A DNA stretch of 64,000 bases. Origin: Rhodoferax sp. (lineage in GTDB: Bacteria; Pseudomonadota; Gammaproteobacteria; Burkholderiales; Burkholderiaceae_C). The stretch lies in the NCBI RefSeq assembly GCF_012927445.1, contig NZ_JABBPD010000008.1, positions 434,001-498,000 on the forward strand, read 5' to 3'. Both the position numbers and the translations under genes were made by a program. Below are positions 45,395 to 53,957 of the stretch, in pieces (position 1 is the stretch's first letter; every line of letters begins with the position of its first letter). A model generated the notes under the pieces. The model was given only the letters and a program-made list of their open reading frames with translations, had not been told where the DNA came from and did not search any database.

Positions 45395-45679
45395 ATGCAG
45401 AAAGATACTGTTGATTCAGGCGCTCCCTGGTGGAAGTTTGGACATGTCTGGATGGTATTCGGCGGTCCTGCTATCGTCGTTGTTGCTAGTTTTATAACGC
45501 TGTATCTTGCCGTGACGAGGCCTGATCCGGTAGTTTCCGAAGACTATTATCAAAAAGGGATTGATATAAACCAAACATTGGATGCTGCCAATGCCGCCAG
45601 TCTGGCGCCTGCATTACAAGCCCGCAACCACGCAGCGACCGGTGTGCAACCAACCGCAAAAGCAGTTAATAAGCCTTGA
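45395..45679 (+). CDS. ccoH: CcoH/FixH-family cbb3 assembly protein
   Basis: 94 residues from MQKDTVDSGAPWWKFGHVWM, with a TTG two codons upstream as alternative. One membrane helix (WMVFGGPAIVVVASFITLYL) followed by VTRPDPVVSEDYYQKGIDIN, the conserved FixH motif. It assists assembly of cbb3 oxidase. 9 bp after ccoG. Confidence 0.9.
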   Translation: MQKDTVDSGAPWWKFGHVWMVFGGPAIVVVASFITLYLAVTRPDPVVSEDYYQKGIDINQTLDAANAASLAPALQARNHAATGVQPTAKAVNKP

Positions 45680-45710
45680 TCTGACTGACCTTAACTTAAG
45701 GGCATCAATT

Positions 45711-46001
45711 ATGTTGTCACAACGAATCATGTGGATTGCCTGGCCCGCTTTCATGGTGGCCTGTGTTCTGGAGTTTCTGGTGTTTGCGCTGGTTGATCCG
45801 CAAGACCTGCACTGGTTTGGTCAGCCCATGGGTCTCTCACGACAGGGTGTTTACACCGTGGCTTTTTTTGTGTTTTGGGGTATCACCATGGTGTCCAGCG
45901 GCTTGACTACTTTGCTGGCGAAGTCTCCATTTGAGGTAAACCGCTGTCCAATGCCTGTCGGTGATCGTCCTGAGGGCTGTAGCAAGCAGGACCCTTGTTA
46001 G
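45711..46001 (+). CDS. Small two-helix membrane protein at the end of the cco cluster
   Basis: 96 residues. Helices IMWIAWPAFMVACVLEFLVF and VYTVAFFVFWGITMVSSGLT; the C-terminus has three Cys (VNRCPMPVGDRPEGCSKQDP then C). Same strand, 31 bp after ccoH and converging on fnr. No family name recognised; the position suggests a link to cbb3 oxidase or membrane redox function. Confidence 0.7.
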   Translation: MLSQRIMWIAWPAFMVACVLEFLVFALVDPQDLHWFGQPMGLSRQGVYTVAFFVFWGITMVSSGLTTLLAKSPFEVNRCPMPVGDRPEGCSKQDPC

Positions 46002-46016
46002 GGCATTCTGCTGAGC

Positions 46017-46745
46017 TTAGTTGCAGGCTTTGGGGTTGACGATGTCCTTGAGCATGTCCGTGTTGATAATGCGGACATGCCGTTGCTTGACTTCTACGAT
46101 GCCTTCTTCAACAAATCTTGAAAATGTCCGACTGACCGTTTCCAGTTTCAATCCCAAAAAGCTGCCAATTTCTTCCCGGGTCATTCGAAGTACTAACTCC
46201 GACTGAGAGAATCCTCGTGCATGCAATCGTTGAACCAAGTTCAGCAGAAAAGTAGCAAGACGTTCTTCTGCACGCATGCTTCCGAGCAGGAGCATCACGC
46301 CGTGTTCCCGCACAATCTCGCGACTCATGATTTTGTGAACGTGACGCTGTAAGGCATTCACTTCTCGTGATAACTCTTCAATCCGGTCAAATGGCATCAC
46401 ACAGACCTCTGCATCTTCCAGTGCGACTGCGTCGCAGGTGTGATGGTCATTCACGATTCCATCCAGACCGATGACTTCACCAGCCATCTGAAATCCTGTG
46501 ACCTGATCCCGACCATCCTCCGACGCCACGCGAGTCTTGAAAAAACCGGTGCGAATGGCATACAAGCTGGTGAATTTCTCACCGTTTCTAAAGAGCGTTG
46601 TGCCACGTTTGATCTTGCGCCTGGCCGCCACCATATCGTCAATGAGGTCCAGTTCCGCCGCTGTCAAGCCCATGGGCATGCATAGCTCCCGCAAATTACA
46701 GTTGGAACAGGCGACTTTGATGGTTTGAGGATTCATGTTTTTCAT
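46017..46745 (-). CDS. fnr: Fnr-type oxygen-sensing transcription regulator
   Basis: 242 residues. N-terminal CSNCNLRELC plus a further Cys in DHHTCDAVALE give the four ligands of an oxygen-labile 4Fe-4S cluster. cAMP-binding-like domain in the middle and a CRP-type helix-turn-helix at the C-terminus (MTREEIGSFLGLKLETVSRT, FSRFVEEGI); the ETVSR recognition helix predicts TTGAT-N4-ATCAA binding. The start is either 46745 (MKNMNPQ) or 46736 (MNPQ). A 19-bp palindrome lies just before it. Confidence 0.94.
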   Translation of the reverse strand: MKNMNPQTIKVACSNCNLRELCMPMGLTAAELDLIDDMVAARRKIKRGTTLFRNGEKFTSLYAIRTGFFKTRVASEDGRDQVTGFQMAGEVIGLDGIVNDHHTCDAVALEDAEVCVMPFDRIEELSREVNALQRHVHKIMSREIVREHGVMLLLGSMRAEERLATFLLNLVQRLHARGFSQSELVLRMTREEIGSFLGLKLETVSRTFSRFVEEGIVEVKQRHVRIINTDMLKDIVNPKACN

Positions 46746-46747
46746 TT

Positions 46748-46766
46748 TGTCACTAATTTAGTGACA
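46748..46766. promoter_or_regulatory. 19-bp palindrome at the fnr translation start
   Basis: TGTCACTAATTTAGTGACA, perfect 9-bp arms around one base. It lies 2 bp before the first possible fnr ATG, over the ribosome-binding region. Could be an operator or an RNA hairpin limiting fnr translation; it is not a canonical FNR box. Confidence 0.55.
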
Positions 46767-46811
46767 GTCCTGATACGGGTCAGATTTACACAATTCGAAT
46801 TGCCGTGACTT

Positions 46812-46825
46812 TTGATTGAGATCAA
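46812..46825. promoter_or_regulatory. Perfect FNR box between fnr and hemN
   Basis: TTGATTGAGATCAA matches TTGAT-N4-ATCAA exactly. It is 52 bp before the hemN ATG and 66 bp from fnr, suited to activating hemN and possibly autoregulating fnr. Confidence 0.88.
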
Positions 46826-46877
46826 GAATGAATTTTAGCTTTTAAGGCATATTCGGTCAGCTTGCCAAGGACTATTC

Positions 46878-48269
46878 ATGAATGTTGCCGAACCTGTTAT
46901 TGAAGACCTGATACGTCGGTTTGACGTGTCCGGGCCTCGTTACACCTCGTACCCTACGGCGGACCGATTTGTCGAGGCTTTTTCAGCGGATGACTACACC
47001 CAGGCACTGAAGCTGCGGCGCACCGGGGCTGCCGCCTTGGCGTTACCGCTATCCCTGTATGTTCACATCCCTTTTTGCGAATCGCTTTGCTACTACTGCG
47101 CCTGCAACAAAATCATCACCAAGCACCACGATCGTGCAACGCCCTATCTGCGCTACCTGAGTCGAGAGGTGGATTTGCACACCGAGCATTTGGGTGTCGG
47201 GCAAATCGTAACGCAATTGCATCTGGGCGGTGGCACGCCCACATTTCTGTCGGACGACGAACTGCGTGAATTGATGGGTATGTTGCGTCGCAACTTTGTC
47301 TTTGCCCCCGGCGGCGAATACTCCATTGAGGTTGATCCGCGCACCATTGACGTCTCGCGGCTGGATACGCTGGCAGAACTTGGATTCAACCGGTTGAGCT
47401 TTGGTGTGCAGGATTTTGATCCTGCAGTACAAAAAGCAGTGCATCGTGTTCAGCCTGCTGAGCAGGTTTTTGCTTTGGTCGAGGCGGCGCGCCAGCGTGG
47501 TTTCGATTCCATCAACGTGGATCTGATTTACGGTTTGCCGCAGCAAAGCCCCGAGTCGTTCGATCGCACACTGGCCCAGGTGATTGAGTTGCGGCCTGAT
47601 CGCCTTGCCTTGTATGCCTACGCTCATTTGCCTGAGCGTTTCAAGCCACAGCGCAGGATCGCCACAGTAGAGCTACCCAGTGCTGCCGCCAAGGTCGCCA
47701 TGCTCTCGCGTTCTCTATCTGCTTTTATTGGCGCTGGTTATGTTTACGTGGGGATGGATCACTTTGCGCTGCCCACGGATGCATTGGCAATTGCCAAGCG
47801 GCAGGGCCGCTTGCATCGTAATTTTCAGGGTTACAGCACCCAGCCAGATTGTGATCTGATCGGTCTTGGCGTATCGTCCATTGGCCGCATTGGGGCAACT
47901 TACAGCCAGAACGCCAAGACGTTGGAGGAGTATTACGACTATCTGGATCAGGGGCATTTCCCCGTGGTGCGCGGACTTGCGCTTTCACGTGACGACTTGG
48001 TTCGTCGTGCCGTCATCATGTCTCTGATGTGCCAGGGGGAAGTGCTGTTTGAATCCATCGAGTTGGCTTACCTGGTGGAGTTTCACTGTTACTTTGCTTC
48101 TGAACTTGAGGCGTTGCAAAAGCTGGTTGAGCAGGGACTGGTCACGCTGGACGATAGCGGCATTCAGGTCACCCCCATGGGCTGGTATTTTGTACGCGCT
48201 GTCGCCATGGTGTTTGATCGTTATTTACAGACCGACCGTACGCGCGCCCGGTTTTCCAAGATCATCTAG
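46878..48269 (+). CDS. hemN: Oxygen-independent coproporphyrinogen III dehydrogenase
   Basis: 463 residues. Radical SAM enzyme of anaerobic heme synthesis. The 4Fe-4S motif is in SLYVHIPFCESLCYYCACNK (CxxxCxxC plus the extra Cys of HemN); LHLGGGTPTFL and GVQDFDPAVQKAVHRVQP are HemN signatures. N-terminal VSGPRYTSYPTADRF identifies true HemN rather than HemW. The upstream perfect FNR box predicts induction at low oxygen, matching the need for heme in cbb3 oxidase. Confidence 0.97.
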   Translation: MNVAEPVIEDLIRRFDVSGPRYTSYPTADRFVEAFSADDYTQALKLRRTGAAALALPLSLYVHIPFCESLCYYCACNKIITKHHDRATPYLRYLSREVDLHTEHLGVGQIVTQLHLGGGTPTFLSDDELRELMGMLRRNFVFAPGGEYSIEVDPRTIDVSRLDTLAELGFNRLSFGVQDFDPAVQKAVHRVQPAEQVFALVEAARQRGFDSINVDLIYGLPQQSPESFDRTLAQVIELRPDRLALYAYAHLPERFKPQRRIATVELPSAAAKVAMLSRSLSAFIGAGYVYVGMDHFALPTDALAIAKRQGRLHRNFQGYSTQPDCDLIGLGVSSIGRIGATYSQNAKTLEEYYDYLDQGHFPVVRGLALSRDDLVRRAVIMSLMCQGEVLFESIELAYLVEFHCYFASELEALQKLVEQGLVTLDDSGIQVTPMGWYFVRAVAMVFDRYLQTDRTRARFSKII

Positions 48270-48278
48270 ACTTTATAG

Positions 48279-48956
48279 ATGCAAACATCTCTGGCTGTGA
48301 CGGCATTGTTAATGGGCTTGGCCGGCGGCCCCCATTGCATTGCCATGTGTGGCGCGGCCTGTGCCGGCATTGGGCAAGCCGCAGGCCCACGCAAAAATGT
48401 AGCCATGTGGAGTTTTCAAGCGGGGCGGGTATTGGGTTACTCCGCGCTGGGCTCTGTGGCCGCGGCCTCTATGCAGGGTTTGGGCTGGCTGACGGTTCAA
48501 TCGGCCGCACTGCGCCCGGTATGGACGCTTTTTCATGTGGCAACTTTGGTGCTTGGCCTGCTGTTGCTATGGCAGGCACAGCAACCGGTCTGGCTGGAGC
48601 AGGCGGGTAGAAAAATCTGGTCAGGCGCGCGCTCATTGGCACAGGGGCGGGGCAGGGGGGCTCCGCTTGTGATTGGGGTGCTTTGGACTTTTTTGCCCTG
48701 CGGCTTGCTTTACTCAGCCTTGCTGGTTGCAGCCTTGACAGGCAGTGCACTTGAAGGCGCGGCCGTCATGGCCTTGTTTGCCTTGGGCACCAGTGTTTCC
48801 ATGATGGCTGGCCCCTGGCTTTGGCTGCGTTTGAAAGGAAAAGGCACTGGGGACTGGGGTATACGTCTGGCAGGGCTGGCACTGGCGGCCAGTTCCAGTT
48901 GGGCGTTATGGATGGCTTTTGCCCATGACGCCGCACCGTGGTGCGTGACGCCCTGA
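48279..48956 (+). CDS. TauE/SafE-like (UreH-domain) membrane protein
   Basis: 225 residues with about six helices. N-terminal LLMGLAGGPHCIAMCGAACA with His and Cys, and WTFLPCGLLYSALLVAAL in the middle, are signatures of the cytochrome-biogenesis/UreH-type group (DsbD-like), found near cbb3 and copper genes. Probably involved in metal or thiol transport for oxidase assembly; this is inference from context. Ten bp after hemN, so likely cotranscribed. Confidence 0.8.
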   Translation: MQTSLAVTALLMGLAGGPHCIAMCGAACAGIGQAAGPRKNVAMWSFQAGRVLGYSALGSVAAASMQGLGWLTVQSAALRPVWTLFHVATLVLGLLLLWQAQQPVWLEQAGRKIWSGARSLAQGRGRGAPLVIGVLWTFLPCGLLYSALLVAALTGSALEGAAVMALFALGTSVSMMAGPWLWLRLKGKGTGDWGIRLAGLALAASSSWALWMAFAHDAAPWCVTP

Positions 48957-48979
48957 CGAGCAATTGAACGGAGTTGGGT

Positions 48980-50176
48980 TCAGCGTGCCTTGACTCTGTC
49001 GCCGTTTCTTAATTTGGTGTCTGGGTAGACAATCACTTGCATACCGGGCGTCAGGCCTGACTTGACCCAGGCCTCAACCCCATTGCGGGCGGTCACTTCA
49101 ATTTCTGTCAGCCGTGCACGGCCCTTGTCCAGCACAAAGAGTGCTGATCGTGCCCCCAGCGGAAACAATGCACTGACTGGAACCTTGACCGCGTTCTCCA
49201 TCACCTGGACCAGCACCCGTACATCAACCTTGAAGCCATCGCCCAGGGTTGGCCATTTTTCCGGTGTGGAGGTGATGTCAATGATCGTATTCACACGTTG
49301 CTCCTCCACCCCCAAAGCGGATACCTTGGTGAATGCCGCGGGTTCGATCAGTCTGACTTGCCCCCGCAGTACGTCGGGCCCGCCCCAGTTGGAGAGTTGC
49401 ACCACGCTGCCGGGTTTGATCTGCGCGGCATCTTCGGTCAGGATATCCACCACCACTTCAAGCTGGGTCGGATCGCCCAGTTCCAGCAGCGGCGTGCCTG
49501 CCATCACGATGCCTTCACTCTGCGTCACCACTTTGAGCACTTTGCCGGACACGGGCGACTTGATCACAAAAGCCCGCTTCTGAGTCTCTGGCGTGGATAG
49601 CGTGGATTGGGCAAACTGCCTCAACGCTATGCGCGATTGTTCCAGTTCATAGCGAGCTGCAGCCTCTTCATGTCGTGCACTTTCCAGCTCTTTCTCGCGC
49701 AGACGGACATTTAACCGCCCCGTCTCATTCTGGGTCGGTGAAACAAATCCCTGGGTGGCAAGCGTCTCACTGCGTTTGAGTTCGGTGCTGGCCTGCTCAA
49801 GCGCTGCTTTAGCGCGTTCCATATTGGCTTGTGTTTTGGCCACGGCGGCCTGCATGGCCCCGGTGCGTGCCATTTGCTCGGCGCGAGAGCGTTCATCCAG
49901 CAGCGAGGGGGAAACCGGCCACAGCGTGGCCACGGCAGCGTCCATTTCAACCGAATCTCCCTGCTTCAAATCAATGCGTGCCACGCGACCCATCAGCGGT
50001 GTCGAGACAACATAGCGGTCGCGCAAGCGCGTCTTGCCATCTTCCTGCACCGTGCGCTCAAACCGACCTTGGGTCACGCTGGCAATTTCGACCTCTGCGG
50101 GACGTGGCATAAAGGCCCATACCAGCAGGGCCAACACCAGCAGGGAAGCCACGCCAATCATTATTTTTTTCTTCAT
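48980..50176 (-). CDS. Periplasmic adaptor (HlyD/MacA-like) of an ABC efflux system
   Basis: 398 residues. Short N-terminal membrane anchor (IMIGVASLLVLALLVWAFMP), a barrel-sandwich hybrid half (GRVARIDLKQGDSVEMDAAV), a coiled-coil hairpin (KTQANMERAKAALEQASTEL), the second half (IKSPVSGKVLKVVTQSEGIV) and a beta-barrel region. Connects an inner-membrane ABC transporter to the periplasm or an outer-membrane channel. It is the last gene of a minus-strand three-gene operon. Confidence 0.88.
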   Translation of the reverse strand: MKKKIMIGVASLLVLALLVWAFMPRPAEVEIASVTQGRFERTVQEDGKTRLRDRYVVSTPLMGRVARIDLKQGDSVEMDAAVATLWPVSPSLLDERSRAEQMARTGAMQAAVAKTQANMERAKAALEQASTELKRSETLATQGFVSPTQNETGRLNVRLREKELESARHEEAAARYELEQSRIALRQFAQSTLSTPETQKRAFVIKSPVSGKVLKVVTQSEGIVMAGTPLLELGDPTQLEVVVDILTEDAAQIKPGSVVQLSNWGGPDVLRGQVRLIEPAAFTKVSALGVEEQRVNTIIDITSTPEKWPTLGDGFKVDVRVLVQVMENAVKVPVSALFPLGARSALFVLDKGRARLTEIEVTARNGVEAWVKSGLTPGMQVIVYPDTKLRNGDRVKAR

Positions 50177-50194
50177 GGCTCTTCTCCAGTTTTG

Positions 50195-52558
50195 TTATTC
50201 GCGGGTTTTGAGCACGCCGACCAGATCCAGTGAATCCACACGGCGGCGCACAATCAGCGCGCTGACAATGCCGGCGGCAAGCACGCACAAGGCGGCAAAG
50301 GCATAGGTGGCGGGTTGAATCACGAAGGGGAAATAAAACTCGTCGGTCTTGATCAAATTGACAATCGCCGCTGACAAAAGATAGCCCAGCACCATGCCCA
50401 GCGGCAGGGCCAGTGCAATTTCAATTGCCAGTTCTCCCAGCAGAAAGGCCGAGACCTCGCCCCGTGTGAACCCGAGTACGCGCAGACTGGCCAATTCCCA
50501 GGCGCGCTCCGCCAGTGCGATGCGGGCGTTGTTATAGACCACCCCGATGGCAATGATGGTGGCAAATGTCGTCAGAATGCCGCTGAAGACCAGTACGTTG
50601 CGGGCCGTGACTTCCTCGATATTGCGTTGCATGACCGACTTGCTGACCGCAACCGCAATCCGTGGCAACTCTTTGAGTTTGTTCAGCAGGGCGTCTTCAT
50701 GCCCACGCTCGACGGCCACGGTGACTTGATTGATCACATCGCCTTCCCGCAAAATTCTGTTCAAGGCGTGTCGTTCAATGTAGGCGTTCATCCCCATCAT
50801 TTCATTCACGACACCGGTCACGACCATCTCCAGCGTCTCAAGCCGACCCTCCAAAAACTCAATCCGAACGGTGTCGCCAGGCTTGACCATCAGCCGCTCG
50901 GCCAGTCGGTCGGTGAGCAGCAGACCATCAAGCGGCGGTGCGAAGACCTGACGGTCCATGCCGACGATGCGGTGCAGCTCGGGCTGCACAACTTTTCCCT
51001 GGAGGGACCCGCGCCAGGTATGGTTGGCGTGGACCAGTCGTGCCGCCACGGTACGAGCACCTTCCACCGCCGTCACATACGGCAGTTTGGCCATTTCATG
51101 CCCGATGCGGGCTGGGGTGGCTTCAATGAACCCGATGGATACGTCGCCGCGCAGAACCTGGTTGAACTGGGTGTTCATCAAGACCGCGATCGAGTCTCGC
51201 CAGAATGCGCCGGTGATCACGATTGCCATTGCCACGGCAATGCCGAAGATGGTCAACCCGGTGCGTAGCGGACGCCGCTCCATGGTTCGAAAAATCATGC
51301 GGACAGCGGGCGAGACCCAATGCTGCAACCCCCAGCGCTCAATCAGCATCGGTTTGTAAACACCCGGAGCGGGGGGGCGCATGGCTTCGGCGGGCGCCAG
51401 CTTCACGGTGGCACGAATGGCATTGAGCGTGGCCAGCACCGCCGCTGACAGGGCGACGCCCACCGCCTCCAGAATCAACACCGGTTTGACCCGGTAGCGC
51501 AGTTCTGGAAAGCGGAAGACATCCGCATAAATGCCGACAAACCAGTGCCCCATCGCCGCGCCCAGCGCCAACCCCAGCACCACGCCCAACACCACAATCA
51601 CCAGCACCAGCTTCAAATAGTGCAGACCAATGGCCTGGTTGTCGTAACCCAAGGCCTTCAAGGCGGCCACTTGCTCGCGCTGGGTCGCAATCTGCCGCCC
51701 CAGCACAACATTCAACAAAAATCCGGCAACCGCCAGAAAAATGCTGGGCAGCACCGTGCCGAGCACGCGTTGCTCCTTGATCTCCGAGTCGAGAATCATG
51801 TGCGACATCTGCAGGTCGCGACCATGGGCGGTAATGCCGCCGAAGGGTGCGAGCAAGCGATTCAGATGGTCAATGACGGGCCCCTCTGTCGCACCCGGCG
51901 CAAGCCGCACCGCCACCTGATTGAAGGCGCCTTCCATGTTGTAGGCCGCGGCCAGTGCCTGCCGGTCCACCCAGAAAACACCGAATCCACGCTGGTCGGG
52001 CGAGCCGCCCATACCGGCAAAGATGTATTCGGGCGACAGCGCAATCCCCACAATTAACAGCACTTCGCGTTTGCCGTTGACCAGCGCATTCAGACGGTCG
52101 CCGGGCTTGAGTTGACGCGCGACCGCAAAACCTTCCGATACCAGCGTCTCGATGGCGCCCGTGTGATGCACCGCAATCATGCGGCCGCTGCGCAGATGCA
52201 CCTTGTTCAGCCGTTGGGGCGCTCGTGCGTCCAGCCCAATCAAGCGACCAATGATGGGATCGGCCACATTCGGGATCGCGATGGGCACAATTTGCGCCAG
52301 CGAAGTTTCGACGTGAGCGGCACCGGGAATGCTCTCCAGCTGCCGCTCCATGGAACGGGGTGCCCGTTTGAGCGTGGCAAATACATCGGCAAACCGCGCG
52401 TCGGCGTAGTACAAATCGCGCGACCATGACAGCGCATCGTAGGCGCTGAAGCTGGTGATAAAGCCGGCGACCCCACTGGCCACCACCAGCGCGATGGTCA
52501 GCGCCTGGCTCCACATCAAGCGCAGGTCCCTGAGCAGTTTGCGGTCCAGTGCTTTCAC
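50195..52558 (-). CDS. ABC transporter permease with two FtsX-like domains
   Basis: 787 residues from the GTG at 52558 (VKALDRKLLRDLRLMWSQAL). One N-terminal helix, a large periplasmic region, three helices, then a second set, as in LolC/E-like or DevC-type duplicated FtsX permeases. C-terminal FLLGELAIEIALALPLGMVL and YPFVIQPATYAFAALCVLAA-like helices. The substrate is unknown; probably a lipophilic compound or peptide. It lies 10 bp after the ATPase gene and 18 bp before the adaptor gene. Confidence 0.88.
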   Translation of the reverse strand: MKALDRKLLRDLRLMWSQALTIALVVASGVAGFITSFSAYDALSWSRDLYYADARFADVFATLKRAPRSMERQLESIPGAAHVETSLAQIVPIAIPNVADPIIGRLIGLDARAPQRLNKVHLRSGRMIAVHHTGAIETLVSEGFAVARQLKPGDRLNALVNGKREVLLIVGIALSPEYIFAGMGGSPDQRGFGVFWVDRQALAAAYNMEGAFNQVAVRLAPGATEGPVIDHLNRLLAPFGGITAHGRDLQMSHMILDSEIKEQRVLGTVLPSIFLAVAGFLLNVVLGRQIATQREQVAALKALGYDNQAIGLHYLKLVLVIVVLGVVLGLALGAAMGHWFVGIYADVFRFPELRYRVKPVLILEAVGVALSAAVLATLNAIRATVKLAPAEAMRPPAPGVYKPMLIERWGLQHWVSPAVRMIFRTMERRPLRTGLTIFGIAVAMAIVITGAFWRDSIAVLMNTQFNQVLRGDVSIGFIEATPARIGHEMAKLPYVTAVEGARTVAARLVHANHTWRGSLQGKVVQPELHRIVGMDRQVFAPPLDGLLLTDRLAERLMVKPGDTVRIEFLEGRLETLEMVVTGVVNEMMGMNAYIERHALNRILREGDVINQVTVAVERGHEDALLNKLKELPRIAVAVSKSVMQRNIEEVTARNVLVFSGILTTFATIIAIGVVYNNARIALAERAWELASLRVLGFTRGEVSAFLLGELAIEIALALPLGMVLGYLLSAAIVNLIKTDEFYFPFVIQPATYAFAALCVLAAGIVSALIVRRRVDSLDLVGVLKTRE

Positions 52559-52568
52559 CAAGGCCCCT

Positions 52569-53381
52569 TTACCACGACAGCTCCGATGGTTTGAGCTTGT
52601 GGGCGTTTTGCTCGACGCGCTGGATGCGCCCGCCGCCCAGGTACAACACACGGTCCGCCATACCGGCAATCGCGGCATTGTGCGTGATGACGACTGCCGT
52701 GGTGCCCAGTTCCCGGTTGATGCGCTCGATCACTTCCAGCACCAGTTTGCCGGTCACGTAGTCGAGCGCGCCAGTGGGTTCGTCGCACAGCAGGACTTCC
52801 GGGCGTTTCACAATCGCCCGCGCAATCGCCACGCGCTGCTGCTCGCCGCCGGACAGTTGCGACGGAAAGTGATCCAGCCGGTCCGCCAGCCCGACCAGCC
52901 CCAACGCTTCAATGGCGGGCATGGGGTTGTCGGCAATATCGGTGACCAGTTCCACGTTTTCTCGTACGGTCAGGCTGGGAATCAGGTTGTAGAACTGAAA
53001 CACAAAGCCGACATGCTCGCGCCGGTAGCGCGTCAGCTGCGCCTCGGTCGCCGCCGTCAGGTCATGCTCGGCAAAACAGGCAATACCGCCACTGGGGCGG
53101 TCCAGTCCTCCCAGAATGTTCAGCAAGGTTGATTTACCGCTGCCGGAGGGGCCCAGCAAGACGATAAATTCACCGCGATAAATGGTCAGGTCCACCTCCA
53201 GCAGGGCATGGACCCGCACCTCGCCCATTTGATAGGTCTTGCTCAGTCCTTTGGCAATGAAAACAGCGGGCCGACCGGCCTGATCGGCGGCGGATTCTTG
53301 GGCGGGTTTGTTGGCGAGTGGGGGGGCAAGCAAAGTAGGGCCTTCGCGGTTGGCGATTCCAACGGGCACTGTGGCATGCAC
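52569..53381 (-). CDS. ABC transporter ATPase (LolD/MacB-type)
   Basis: 270 residues. Walker [22 protein letters not shown]-loop [20 protein letters not shown], signature [17 protein letters not shown], Walker [14 protein letters not shown]-loop [14 protein letters not shown]. An unusual 40-residue N-terminal extension rich in Ala and Pro precedes the ABC domain, so the true start may be further in. First gene of the efflux operon. Confidence 0.92.
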   Translation of the reverse strand: MHATVPVGIANREGPTLLAPPLANKPAQESAADQAGRPAVFIAKGLSKTYQMGEVRVHALLEVDLTIYRGEFIVLLGPSGSGKSTLLNILGGLDRPSGGIACFAEHDLTAATEAQLTRYRREHVGFVFQFYNLIPSLTVRENVELVTDIADNPMPAIEALGLVGLADRLDHFPSQLSGGEQQRVAIARAIVKRPEVLLCDEPTGALDYVTGKLVLEVIERINRELGTTAVVITHNAAIAGMADRVLYLGGGRIQRVEQNAHKLKPSELSW

Positions 53382-53448
53382 CGGCAGGGCGGGCGTTGAC
53401 GATTGTCAAAATTCCGCGGGCTGTGCCATGACTGGGATAATCCACCCC

Positions 53449-53523
53449 ATGCTTAGCCTGAAACCCGTCCCCCCTGACCGCTGGAAGTTGTCCGTCGCCC
53501 CGATGATGGATCGTTGCGAATAA
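53449..53523 (+). pseudogene. dusA: Orphan 5' end of dusA, cut off by the integrative element
   Basis: ATG at 53449: MLSLKPVPPDRWKLSVAPMM, then DRCE and a TAA. The first 22 residues are those of a DusA tRNA dihydrouridine synthase; the reading then leaves the gene at the attL core and stops. The rest of dusA lies at 63.4 kb beyond the element. It still has the original start and presumably the original promoter. Confidence 0.9.
53494..53510 (+). repeat. attL core
   Basis: GTCGCCCCGATGATGGA, encoding VAPMMD of dusA; identical to the copy at 63379-63395. Confidence 0.92.
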
Positions 53524-53554
53524 CCAACAACCATGCGGGTTGCTGGTGGGGTCG

Positions 53555-53571
53555 TGTGCAATTCGTGTGCA
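53555..53571 (+). repeat. Arm-type integrase site, left end
   Basis: TGTGCAATTCGTGTGCA; 16 of 17 bases match 63276-63292 at the other end, and 63220-63236 is a third, weaker copy. Probable binding sites of the integrase N-terminal domain. Confidence 0.6.
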
Positions 53572-53652
53572 TTCAATGCGGGGCTTTTTATTTTCTTTGG
53601 CCTGTAAAATTTGCCCCAAATATCAGGGCAATTAATTGCACAGTTTTGATTA

Positions 53653-53668
53653 GTGCAGACGTCTGCAC
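53653..53668. repeat. 16-bp perfect palindrome
   Basis: GTGCAGACGTCTGCAC, about 150 bp inside attL. Candidate operator or protein-binding site; no T run, so not a terminator. Confidence 0.5.
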
Positions 53669-53771
53669 ACCCTAGATGGGTAAAAATTACAATTTATTTT
53701 GCAATTTTTGTATTGTGTTTTATCTAGATCCCGTTTTCTAAGCTTAGCAAGCTACTTGCTAAAACACCTTG

Positions 53772-53804
53772 TTATCCACAGTTTGTGCACAAAACTTATC
53801 CACA
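53772..53804. other. Two DnaA-box sequences flanking a palindrome
   Basis: TTATCCACA at 53772-53780 and 53796-53804, both the consensus DnaA 9-mer in direct orientation, with the palindrome TTTGTGCACAAA (53782-53793) between them, in AT-rich DNA. Possible replication or excision control site. Confidence 0.5.
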
Positions 53805-53957
53805 AAGTCGTTGGTTTTGGATAATTTGAAAATTTGCAGATATCTGGCTTTTTTGCCCCACAATAGCAAAAAGGGCGGGATGCTACATTGATTTTTTGAT
53901 GGTTGTCAATCCTGGTGGGGGAACCTCCACGTTTAATAAAAAAAGCAACGGGAAACG

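Larger units (their letters stand above)
53524..53957. other. Non-coding left end of the element
   Basis: 434 bp without a convincing gene. It contains integrase arm-type repeats, a 16-bp palindrome, two DnaA-box sequences around a second palindrome, and AT-rich DNA, all listed separately. It ends with the promoter region of the Ntn-hydrolase-like gene. Confidence 0.6.

Noticed and set aside
53653-53668. GTGCAGACGTCTGCAC as a terminator for the orphan dusA start
   Set aside because: No T run follows and it is 130 bp beyond the stop; an operator-type palindrome is more likely.
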